Below are positions 1 to 11,200 of a DNA stretch of 64,000 bases, in pieces. This DNA comes from Lophius americanus. Its lineage: Eukaryota; Chordata; Actinopteri; Lophiiformes; Lophiidae. The translations under genes were made by a program, and so were the position numbers. The notes below the pieces were generated by a model. The model had not been told where the DNA came from. It saw only the letters and a list, made by a program, of their open reading frames with translations, and searched no databases. The first letter of the stretch is position 1; the number at the start of each line of letters is the position of its first letter. Location: the NCBI GenBank assembly GCA_037951165.1, contig JBBDHG010000133.1, positions 1,592,001-1,656,000 on the forward strand, read 5' to 3'.

Positions 1-378
1 GCATATAGAACTGAAAATTCCCATTCTTAATGTCATGGGGCCCATATGGAGAGTGGGCGCCATGTATCTGGTGTTGCACAAGAAATTAAACTTTGGTGAC
101 TTGCACGTTACATGGGACATCCTTAATTCCAACAGCAGTCTCGCTGAAAAGTCAAGAATACCCAGAGCACCTGCCAATAAAACATCTGGTGCTGCCAGCG
201 CTTAGTGGAAATGACATCAGCAACAGTTGACCGCAATCATTGCATCCCTATTAAAAATATCTCCTAACTCTTTCAATTGATTATAATTAGATGTTGAGTC
301 CATTGAGGGTGAGAAATGTCACTGTGGCCTCACCCTCACGTGGGCTGTTTCGAGGATGTTACCTGGGTACTCGTAGAA

Positions 379-400
379 CACACACACACACACACACACA
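379..400. repeat. CA microsatellite
   Basis: Eleven CA units. Confidence 0.95.
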
Positions 401-1588
401 TAGACCTATACATCTGAATAAATTAGATTGAGTATGGAAGTATGAGACTTTAAAAGATAGCGTAGCCAACTCACTGAATTAAGGTAGCGAATAAAACATT
501 TTTTCACCCTCTGAAATTAGAGGTGATACTTGCATTTGTTAACCTAATCAAATAAAGTTAAATGGGCCAATGTTTTTTTTTTTTCTCTGAACACATCACC
601 ACCTCTATGACCTTTACATGACATACTGTCCTAACATACTGAATCCACAGCCAGTATGATTTGAGATTCCAGGGGGTCTAAGTTGACTCAAGATTCTTAT
701 ATCATAGGTAACACTGAATAGGAACCATCATCTTTCTCTGACTGGGCTCCCCTTGTTTCTAAGAGCACCACACTTCGCTCACACATTCTGAGCTCAGATT
801 CAGTGAACAGTGGCCTTAACAACTCTAAATAAATACAAGGAGCTCATGGTTATGCGGCGCAGTTAATTGGTTACTGTTTATTAATCCAACATCTTCTATT
901 CTCTGAATCACCCAAACACCGGGATTCTCCATTCAGCTTGTTTATTGTAATCTGGTTGAGGCTTTGATCACCTGCATGTCTGTCCTCTGCATTGAAATAG
1001 AATGAGAAACCCTCTCATATGTCCTCTCATATCAGCCTCTGTTGAGAAGCTGCTCCAGTGGCACAAACAGCTGAAGACTAGTTATTCTGCCCAGTGTACA
1101 AGTGTCAGTATTCTACTACAACTCATTCATGTGTGCTCAGTTGACTCACAGAAAAGGTCAGAATATATATAATATAATCTACTTCAGGATGGGATAGTCA
1201 AGACTCTGTTGGAGCAAAGACCAGTCAGCCTGGCCAGTCATGAAGAAGCCTTTTGTTCATTCAGCGGAACTTAAGTCATTGACACAATGAAACGATTAAT
1301 CACAGATCAAAGTCGGTTTGTGTAAGCAATTCATCAGCAGCAATTCACAAAAAGGAAGGAATTTTTAAAATGATCAACTGCACACACCAGGCAGGAGGAT
1401 GCCATGTTTTGAGAGTGAAACACCTCTCAGGCTCAGTGTTTTGTGAACCCAATAATAATCAGACCCAAAGATGTGCCAATACACACAGCAACGCCATAAA
1501 AAACAACTACAGCTTTTAAAATGACAGTTAATGCCAAACATGCTGAATGTTGTATAAAGTTCAAGCTTCTCCTAATTGTGTGACTATA

Positions 1589-1602
1589 CTGCCCCCTAGC
1601 GA
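1589..1602 (-). promoter_or_regulatory. CTCF-like motif
   Basis: On the minus strand CGCTAGGGGGCAGT closely matches the CTCF core. About 2.6 kb upstream of the znf512b CpG-rich region. Confidence 0.35.
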
Positions 1603-2824
1603 AGCATTAATGAAGACAGACTTTAAGTGGTGAATTAAAATCTATAAATCTTCAGTTAGAACAATAACAAAACAAAACATAGACTTTTTAATATAGTAAA
1701 ACACTGTTCTACTCTCCATCAAGGAGATACAGTGATTAATCCAGTTTGTCTTTTAGCAGGATTACTGGAATACTCCTTGATAGGTTTTCATAACATTGAG
1801 GGAGGGCTGAACATATAGCACAGGGGACCATTACATTATTGGAATGCATTCAGATAGATTGGTGGGTCCAGCAGTTAAAGAAAGGATGCATGTGAGATTG
1901 TTGTTTACTCCCCCACCATTTCCATTTATGGCACATAAATAACCTGACGGATGTACATGAAACATGGTAGAAGGTTTGAGCAGGCAGCAGGGGAGAAGAT
2001 ATTACATTTTGGAGAGTATGTGGATGTTCTGGGAGAGTCAGAGTCGCTATTTCCAACATTACAATTTATCTACTGTCACAAGTATGTATTTGGAGGAGAA
2101 GGCATTGTCAGAAAGAAGGAAATACTGATTTTGGAGTAGATCCAGATAAACAACAGATCCATTACTTTTTTTTCATTCTCCTTAACAATTTCTTCAACCA
2201 CTATTGTAACAGCTCCACCACCCCCACCACACACACACATACACAAACACTAACACTTACTTAAGAAATTAAAAACATATGAAAATAAAACAAAAATAAT
2301 TAGAATAATAAAAGTAATAATATAAAAACACGAAGAAATAGTCCCGAGGATTACAGTACATAGGTCTTCTTGAGGCCCGAATATTTCGTAAACATTGGAC
2401 CAGGCTATAAGCCAGAGATTTATGTTAACTGAGCTCTGATGTTCAATAGTAACCAGTGGCGTGATATTTTCTTTTTACATGTCACAGAATTTTATCTTAT
2501 TCCACAACTTAATGTTGGTTCTCTTCTCTTCTCTATTTATGCATATGAAAATATATGAAAACATTTAAGAATCTTATCCATGTAGCTCATATTGTTATTT
2601 AGTTACAACGTGTGAATTAGAAGTGACATTCATTCAACAAAATACATTTCAAGCTATTAAATCTCATGTGATACAAGCTGAGACAAGACAATGAAGTTAG
2701 TACAAACATTAGGCTCTCCTGCCCTCCACTGGAAATGCTGAAAAGTGTTTACATATACATTACATCATGGTTGGAAATGATTTCCACTATTTTTCATATT
2801 TCCAATATAAAAGAAAAGGATATT

Positions 2825-3245
2825 GGTGGCATAGTGGTCTAGTGGTGAGCACTGTTCAAATCCACCTGTGAAAGAGGGCCTTCCTGTGTGGAGTTTGTAT
2901 GTTAACCCACGATATCTCTTTGGGTTCCATCCTTCTTCGGCTTCCTCCCACAATCCAAACATGCAATGGCCAAAGGTGTTCAAGAAGAAGAAAAATAAAT
3001 CCTTCAATGATCACATACAGTCATACACAGTACAATATATTGAAATTATTTCTCTGCGTTTGACCCACCTCTGAGGGAGCAGTACTGTGAGCATGACTGA
3101 GTTTGTGTCTCTATGTGGTGGACTTGTAATGAATTGGACAAGTTAACTCTCCAAGGTCAATGTCAATGTCAATGTCAGCTGGGATAGGTTCCAGCCCACC
3201 CATGACCCTGAACAGGATAAGCTGTTACAGAAGATGGATGAAAAC
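2825..3245 (+). mobile_element. tRNA-derived SINE (rearranged)
   Basis: The head has tRNA-promoter-like boxes (TGGCATAGTGGTCTAGTGG and GTTCAAATCC), then a conserved body (GTGTGGAGTTTGTATGTT; GGCTTCCTCCCACAATCC). After an unrelated stretch it resumes with the family tail at 3177-3244 (GCTGGGATAGGTTCCAGCCC, CCTGAACAGGATAAGC). The pattern is very common in teleost genomes; I do not assign a family name. Confidence 0.7.
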
Positions 3246-4176
3246 ATCAGGGTGTTATGACTGGCACCACTCCATGAATGTTGTTCTAGTGACAGCAATT
3301 CAGGCGGTAATGATAGTATGAATGATTGATTTAGAGAGTTATGATATGGCTTCAGACCACATGCTCAATATTTATTATATGCTGACGTGAATGTGGGAAA
3401 GTCTGCTTGCAGGTATGGTATTTAAAGATCCAATACTGCACTGTTAGCTCTATGTACGACTGATCTCTGATGCATGAATGATGGCCATCAATTTTAGGAT
3501 TCTATAAAACTATAGAATAATAGTGGAGAATGAGAGACCCAATAAATCATTTACACTCACTGTACAGCATATCACTGTCACAGTCAACAACACATCCCCC
3601 TCTCAACATCAGCCTTTTTGTCCGAATACCAGTACAATCTACTAATACACAGGACATACCGCTGGTACTGCTGTTATAACACATATATAATTCCACAGAG
3701 ATGTACTCTAAAGTTATATATGATAACAATAGGTCACTTTAACCCGCAACAAGAGGATTATAGGCAGACTAAGCCATAAACTCTCATTTATGTTTCTTCT
3801 AAATATTTATTTCTGCATGTTTCTTTTGTATCTTGATGTTATCCTGATGTTTAATTTGTTGCAGCTGTAACACGTGAAATCCCACAAAAGGGATAAATGA
3901 GGTATCATCTTATCTTAATACTGGGCAAATGCAATCGTCAACGAAGATCTATTAAATTAAATTGGGGCAGTCTTTTCTCATTCCAGTGTTTTTGTGTTTG
4001 TATTTTTTTGATGTGACAAACCAAAAAAGTAGCGTGGAAGAATGCATTAAACCCATATAATGACTTCCTTGTGATCGTATGGCTGTTGCTGGCTGAATTA
4101 CTCATTCGGGGATCATTTATTAACCATTAAAATACTTGGCAATGTTTGATTTGAGGAATTTAAGCCCTGACCCTTT

Positions 4177-4720
4177 ATGGTCAGGAGCGCGCGCCGTTAC
4201 GTCGGAGGAGCAGCGCGAGCCGGTATCGTAGCGACTTTATTAGACGGAAAGCCTGATATTAATCCGCTCGATGTCGATAATAATAACGCGAGAGTTTGCA
4301 AGTTGTTTGAAGACTGTAGTTGCCACTGCCAAAGGTGGAGTGGATACGCGCATGACCTAACACACATTACTGTAATACTGTACACGACCGCCGACATAAT
4401 ATCCGTTTAAAAAACCGAAATAATCCCGAGCTACGGAGCCGGAGAGTGCACCAAAACCGAAACAGGTCTGGCGTTTCTGCTAATTTTCCATCTCTTCGTC
4501 TTGTTTTCCTCTCACCAACTGCCTCGCAGACGTCGGAATTACTGCACTAAACATATTTTTGTGCCTCTGTTCAGCTCCAGCAGCCAGCGCAAGGATTTTT
4601 CTTACTCCTCCTTCGTAATAAAGTCGCCATTTTGCTTCACTGCCTATATAAACCATCCCGTATTCTAATATTTTCCTCCAGGAGTCGGGGACCTAGCTGC
4701 CTCTCCCGTTTGTTCTTGAC
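4177..4720 (+). promoter_or_regulatory. candidate znf512b promoter (CpG-rich)
   Basis: GC/CpG content jumps sharply here against AT-rich flanks, with many CpGs at 4187-4300. It contains a CRE-like TTACGTC at 4197 and a TATA-like TATATAAA at 4645-4652 about 35 bp before a GC-rich segment that could hold the start site. It lies upstream of the first coding exon on the same strand, with no other gene nearby, so assignment to znf512b is positional inference. Confidence 0.5.
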
Positions 4721-4826
4721 ATGTCTGGAGTGTTAAAGGAGAAGACAGAGGTTAAAGAAGTGCCTCGTGGTGTACATATTAATGCAGGAAAGGAGGGGGG
4801 CCAGGCAGCTGGAGACTGGAAATAAG
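4680..4826 (+). other. znf512b: candidate znf512b 5' exon (probably untranslated)
   Basis: The segment ends in AAG|GTGAAAG, a plausible donor at 4827. An ATG at 4721 opens a 34-codon frame that stops at 4823-4825, just before that donor, so with this donor it would be an upstream ORF. A weaker donor at 4770 would join in frame to the 8067 acceptor and add about 17 residues (MSGVLKEKTEVKEVPRG). I see no similarity of these residues to mammalian ZNF512B, so the untranslated reading is preferred. Confidence 0.4.
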
Positions 4827-5589
4827 GTGAAAGTGTCCTGGATTTCTTTCATGTGCACATGAAATTGTAAACTGCTGGGTTTTTTTCGTGCACCTCGTCG
4901 TTGTCTGCAGCCTGAAGGGACGGTGACGACTGTCCGCTTCCTCTCAGGCCCCCCAACCTCTGACTGACCGGTCGTTGACGCACAGCAGGTGTGATTGCCA
5001 TGTAACATAACATTGGTGGAAAAACGCCCACTTTGGTGCTTGTCTTCGGATTCCCTCCTCCCCCACGTGGGTGACCCGGGGCCACCCGGCCGCAAGAGCT
5101 GGGTGACTTGTCCAGGTAGGTGTGGCTGACCGGCGAGAGAAAAGTGTAGCTCTTTTTCTTGAGCACATAAATCTATAACCTTGACATAGTTGGCACACAA
5201 AGTATGGCAACATGCCACGTGTGGAGCTACAACGCCTCTGTCCAGGGTTGGTTTGTGTGGAGATCGTGTGAGATGGCAGTTGGTGTCACTTGGGTTTGTG
5301 TTGTCTAGCTAAATGCATGGTCGTGTTGAGCTAACTGTTCTATCATGAAAACACACGCTGTAGTTTTTAAGAAATGCCAGAGTAAAACTACAACATGTTA
5401 AAATATTATAGGGATTGCACGTTTATAACATGAAATAGTACATTGTGCTTTAAAGCAGTGGTTCTTAAACTTTCTTTCACTAATGAATTACTTCTAAGCT
5501 GATTATCAGTACAAATCATTTCTGGTTGGATTTTTTTTTTTTTTAAATAATGACAAAGATTAAGCTCTGTGTCATCATGGTCTGATTTA

Positions 5590-5845
5590 CATGTTCAGCC
5601 GTAACATTAAGACCACCCGCCTACTATTGTTTATGCCCCCTTTTTGCCACTAAAGCTATTCTGCAATGCACTTTGTGTTATTCACTACAGATCTGGAGCA
5701 ACCAATAAAATCTGCAGTTCTTGAGATCCTTATACATCACACAACTTAAGGACAAAATATTCACATGCTGCCTAATACACCCGACCCACTGACAGGTGCC
5801 ATTACAACTGCATAATCACTGTGACCTCAGCTTTTTTTTTTTATA
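5590..5845 (+). mobile_element. Tc1/mariner-like non-autonomous fragment
   Basis: Starts with a terminus-like TTCAGCCGTAACATTAAGAC and continues through segments I recognise from an abundant teleost element (GCCTAATACACCCGACCCA, CTGACAGGTGCCATTACAAC). No transposase frame is present. Family assignment comes from recalled similarity, not a search. Confidence 0.55.
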
Positions 5846-6466
5846 ATGGTCTGATGTATCATTGTATTTATTAACACTTACATGTTACATTTCCAATGTC
5901 TACTTTTCATAACTAAATCTCTGATACACAACAATTCCCGTTTTTTGATTTAAATGCATCTAAACTGACAGAATTTTGTTTTCTGTTTTCTTTCTTTTTT
6001 TATTTCCTTTTCTGTGTTTGCAATTTTTTTGCTTCTATATTTCAACCAAGAATGTCTGGTGATGTCTATCTGTTAATCAACATCCAAACTTTCTCTACAA
6101 CCAGTTTTGCACAATCCAATGTAATCATTGTGTCAGTCCCAGTGTTAAATAAATGGGAAGGCAGTAAGGTCTAAAAAACTTTGCCAGCTCAACAATGCTG
6201 TGACGACCACTAACCCGAGACAGTGAAAATAGGGAGCAGTTTCCAAACGTCCTGCGTTTGTTGCTTGATAACTGCTCAAAATACTGAATACAAAATTTCG
6301 GCATATTCAATTAATATTTGCATCTCTGCGATTGTGCATGACTGATATATTTCAAGCTAAGTTAATAAAAAAACAAAAAACCCTGATGCTTACATTAGGG
6401 AGGCATTTGCAAAAATGTTTAGTAACAGGAATATGTCAAAGTATACATAATTAAGCCTTGTCTGTG

Positions 6467-6655
6467 TAGATTCTCATTCATCCAGGTAATTGGTAATCCA
6501 TGTGGGTTGAACCCAAAGTAACTGGACTTCTATTTTGGCTTGAAGAGGTTTCACCTGTCATCCGGAACTGAATAAACCTCTTGGATGAAAGGTAAAAGTT
6601 TTAAAGCTAAAACGTAAGAACTGTAGCTTTGGATTCAACCAACAAGGATAATTCC
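6467..6655. mobile_element. teleost interspersed repeat, family not assigned
   Basis: Contains AGATTCTCATTCATCCAGGT, GAAGAGGTTTCACCTGTCAT and an inverted counterpart, CCTCTTGGATGAAAGGT, the hallmark of a common fish repeat with a self-complementary core. Degenerate. Confidence 0.5.
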
Positions 6656-8066
6656 GCCTTCTAAGTCCAATTTGTAGCTACTTATAAAAATGTTTCTCAA
6701 ATGCGGTAATGTGTAGCCTAGGGCTATTTAAGATCTTTTAAATGTTAGCTTGGAAAATAATACTCATCTGCAATTCTCAAAGCAATTTTACTTTCATAAG
6801 TTAAATGAAGTTGCAAAAACAATTCCAAAAAATAAGATTTTACAATCATTATTCTTTATATACTGTTGTTAACTGCTGTAAACAAATTACTCGTAGCGTC
6901 AATACAGATGAAAACACAGTAAGAAGCGACGGGAAAGCCTAAACAGAACCAACAAAATCCTGTTAGTAACTCAGTTCAGTTACTACTACAGTGCCGTTTT
7001 TGATTCTTAGTGCACAAACACAAAAATTTTAATGTCATCCATTTGGTGATGGATTGTTACTACTTGACATGTACAACGTAAGAGTTAGAAACAAGTTTGT
7101 AGTTTTAGCAAATCAGATACTGATGGCACAGCTCTCTGTTTGTTTTATGCGCTCTGTTTCTATTTCAATAATAGTTTGCAAAAATCCCAGTTCTTACCAA
7201 AGAAAAAGTTAAAAAGGGTTGCATTATTGAGAAAAGTTTGAGAACCACTGACGTGTAGCCAAATGTGAGCGTATTGGTACGGCCTTCGATGTAAACTGAA
7301 TAGCATGGCATGTAAACAGACACCAGGTGACCCCCTTCCCACATGCCGGCTGATCCTTTGTGTCTTATAATTCATTAGAAGAGTGACATGAATGTGTGCT
7401 AAAAGAAAGCATGTTGGATAGTAATCAGTCCCACTAAACATAATTAACAACTGTCAGCCCTCAGCCATGAGACTGTCCACTGTTAATGTCCAGGACTGAG
7501 GGTTCTGCATATGGAGCCCAAACAGGATTTAAGCCTGATTTGATATTTATAATGTATCACTGGACTATGTTGTCCAATTATCTAGCAATAAGTAAATGAG
7601 GATTTGCCCTTGAAAAAATGCTGCTGACCACATGACCTGGTGGAGATTTGCAGAGATGCATCTCTTGTTTATATAGAACACAGAATACTTCTCAGGAAAC
7701 GATCTGTGTCCCTTATTTCTCCCTCTTTGACTCACCTTTTGTTTAATGGGCAGAGCATGGAGTTAGTGTGTAAGTGTGAATATTGATTTTAGAATGAAAC
7801 AAGGAAGGTCACACGCTCATTACATTCACAGGTGATGAGTGTGCCTCCACTCAGATAACCTTTGGTCCAATAGCGCATATGGCCGACATGATGAAAGTAT
7901 ATTATAGAACAAGACGACAGTATCATCAAAGGCTATTGATGTGCTGGACATTGTAATAATAATGTTTTGACAAGAATACCATTAATGAGATTCAGAAAGG
8001 ATCTCATTACTGCCTCCAGTGATCTATATTCCCTTTGTCTTTGCAACCCCTCAGCTACCTCTGCAG

Positions 8067-8201
8067 GCATGGAAAGTCCAAGTGGCCCCAGGCTTGCGAA
8101 GATGTCCTCGACAGGGCTGCCAAGGGGCAGGAACCCTAAGCATGGACATCCGCAAGATTCTGTCAGTACCATACCAGACACTGAAAACAACAGCAAACAC
8201 A
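8067..8201 (+). CDS. znf512b: znf512b coding exon 1 of 16 (start codon)
   Basis: Acceptor CTCTGCAG ends at 8066; donor GTGAGT begins at 8202. ATG at 8069 opens residues 1-44 plus one base of codon 45, which matches the two bases that start the next exon at 20218. The content (KMSSTGLPRG...) aligns loosely with the human N-terminal KMGMPVVRGG region. The two bases before the ATG could belong to an upstream coding frame. Confidence 0.75.
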
Positions 8202-11200
8202 GTGAGTGACAAACTGCCCCACTTCAGAAAAAGGAGAGCTTTTGTTTTGTGATCCTGATTTACTACTTGCCTGAGTCTGTGTGTATTCCACACTTTGATG
8301 TGATGGAGAGAAAAATATTTTCATACTGCATCACACACTAAGAAATAAGCAAAGATTGGATTTGGTACTAGATTTTTGCACAACTTCATGATCAATTGAC
8401 TTTCCGTCGGCAGAACTTTTGCAATCCCTGGTTACCTGTTCAGTTCTCCTTTATTGTTTCTCGAAGATTTGATGAACTTACTACACATATAATTATCCCT
8501 TGCTGCTTTTTTGAATGGGTGATATTTTTCTAAGAATCAGCGGTCCATCTGCGTCAGTATAATGCAACACCCCCCCCCCCCCCACCTCTTGAAAAGGCCT
8601 GGAATATACAACATTTTCTTCCAACTGCGTTGCAGTGAGAAATCCAAACAAACACCAATGCCAAGCATTGTCATGAATGAAACACCCAGCCATCTGGATT
8701 GAAATGGAAGATTTTAGAGAGAGATAGCCAGACCGGAGAATTATGTTTCAATCCAATAACCAGCAGATCATCATGACTTTGTTTATAGAGTCAGGCAGTT
8801 ATGGAAAACTGGAGCTGCTCTAATATGACCCAGTTGTTTTGGTTGCTGCAAAATAGCCTCTCAGACCAAGACACACAAAGCATCCTTAGTAGGTTATGTA
8901 CCTCAATTTGTTTGTTTTTTCTCTGTGTTAATATTCAGGCCTGTTGTCTGAATTTGCATGACTGTGACTCTGTGTGTGTGTGCGTGTGTGTGCGTGTGTG
9001 TGTGTGGGTGTGTGTGTGTGTGCGTGTGTGTGGGTGTGTGTGTGTGTGCGTGCGTGTGCGTGTGTATGTTTTGCCACGGACATTTATACAAAACTCATTT
9101 TGCAAGACAGGATTGGAGACTCAAGAAAAGAATTGGACATTTTATTGTGGATCTGCCGTTATTTTTTTGTTTAATTGTGTTAATGCCATACTTTTAGCTG
9201 GTTGATCTTGTGGTATTTCCTTTATCATAGACTCACTTTCTGGGGCAAAACTCCTCACTATACAGGCTGCAGAGATATACGTACAGTGTATAGGCTTTTA
9301 GCAGACGAGGTGGTTTTGCAATTTAAGGATTTATCGTAAAAGAATTCCGAATTAATTGATTGACAGCTTTCTCTGCGACATCTCAGAGTTTTATGTTTTA
9401 TAGATATTTTTTACTTTATTGCTCTATAAACACTATGTGCTTCTAAATCAATCTGTGCAAAGCTGGCGGTGAGTTATGAAAGTGAAGAATTTATTTGAGA
9501 GAAACATGCTTGGCATAAGTTCAGTAATGAGCATTGTCAAAGACTGTGTTTTTATGAGAAGTGTGTGTTTGTGGGTGTGTTTGTTCAGATAATGATATCA
9601 CAAGTGGTTCTGGGCTTCACGGGAGTTTTCCTGGTAACTTTAGACCCAACCACTTCTGCTAGCCTTGCTAGATTACTCAGTTGTTTTTCCATAGTTGATC
9701 TACTTTGACTCAGGTTAAAGTAACGCTTCTCAGAAATACGGGCAGGTCGTTTGAGCCATTTGAGTTTTTGATAGTGTAAACATCTGCTTTGGTCTTGAAG
9801 GACAGCTTCCAGCACAATTTGATGAGATAGGATAAAATCTACTTTCCACTATGCTCTTACTTGGAGCATTACCAGGAGTTTCCCTGGCTTTTAAAGAGGC
9901 TTTAAAGTTGGTAAGATTGCCAGTGGAATGAGTTTAATGTGCTTAAGAGGCTTGACCCTAGTGTGTAATAGAGCGAGCTGGTAGAACAGGAAGAAACAGG
10001 TGCTTTTTTCCCTGTTTTTCTTCTTTAATAAAAAAAAACTAAAAAATTACAAAAGCAAAATACATAACAGTTAAACTTCTGGCCTTGGTTTTTGGCAAAT
10101 AAAAGGTCAAAATAACAGAGCTAACCTCAAGCAAATAGGATTGGGGGAAGGACTGTTTGTTATTCAGTATAGCGGCTTTCTAGTCTGCTGGGCCATTTAA
10201 AGCCCTACTCAACACGAGCCAGCAGTTTCCCATTCACACACATTCATTCACCTGCTCATAAGGAGCCATTGCCATTCACAATTACTCACGATCCAGTGCA
10301 ACCGGCATTAGAAGCAAATTAGGGTTCAGCATTTTGCTGTTTGAAATGTAAACTTCAGCGGCTGTGGATGGATCCGCCCTTGAGCCACAGCCGCCCCATG
10401 AACCAAGCCCCTCAAACGGACTTTCAAACTACCACCTGTAGACAAACAGAAATTATTGCCTAACAGAGTGCTTGCACACATAGGGTTAAAGACAAAGAGG
10501 TTTAAACCAGCTGCAGAAGCTACAATACATTCAACTACCATTGTGATCACTAATACTGACTGATAAAGACAAAAAAAAAATAAAAATAAAGAAACAACAA
10601 TACCAAAAACATTGTTATTGAAATAATTTAAAAAAAGAAAATAGGCCTCCCCACCCGATATAAGAGGTTAAGTAAGTGTGTACTCTTCGAATGGGTATGT
10701 GTGCAGTAAACATTTCCCACTATAACTTTTTTTTATGAAAATACCAAATGTATATGTCTAGCTTTTATTCTTTTTTGTAATTGTGCATTTAAAGCGTCAT
10801 ACCGGAAAGACGACTCAAATTAACTACATGACAAGGAGTGGAGTTTCGTCATATATTTTGTCCAGTGTGTGGCTACTAATGTCTTCACATACGGTCTAGT
10901 GTAACAACAGGAACTGATTTAGTATCAGTGCAATACTTCAGAGATGAATGTAAACTTTCACAGTGATGTTTGTATTCCCTAACTACCAAACCAGAACCGG
11001 TGTGTTTTATGATTCTCCAAGATGTAGTTGAGGCTAAAGTACCGAGGTATTCACCGACTGTGATTGGGCTATCTGTAATTTTAACAATGCCATACACATC
11101 AAAAATGCTTTACCTTTTCCATCTACAAGGCCCTTATTACTCATCAGCGACTGGCCCGAGCTCTCTAATGATGAGGAGAAATGCTTCAGTGCTAATCATA

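Larger units (their letters stand above)
1..4176. other. intergenic, no gene recognised
   Basis: AT-rich sequence with no exon-like segment that I can support on either strand. It holds a (CA)n tract at 379-400, a SINE-derived copy at 2825-3245, and CTCF-like motifs on the minus strand at 1589-1602 and 2719-2732. In human, SAMD10 lies on this side of ZNF512B; I found no trace of it here. Confidence 0.6.
4827..8066 (+). other. znf512b intron 1 (inferred)
   Basis: Mostly AT-rich non-coding DNA with two interspersed repeat fragments (5590-5845 and 6467-6655). No other exon recognised. Confidence 0.4.

Noticed and set aside
4733..5218. 161-aa and overlapping minus-strand frames in the CpG-rich first exon area
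   Set aside because: Long frames in three overlapping registers of GC-rich DNA, antisense to the inferred 5' exon, without recognisable motifs.
8801..9205. 134-aa open frame rich in Val/Cys
   Set aside because: It is translation of a GT/GC microsatellite in an intron; frames are open on both strands.
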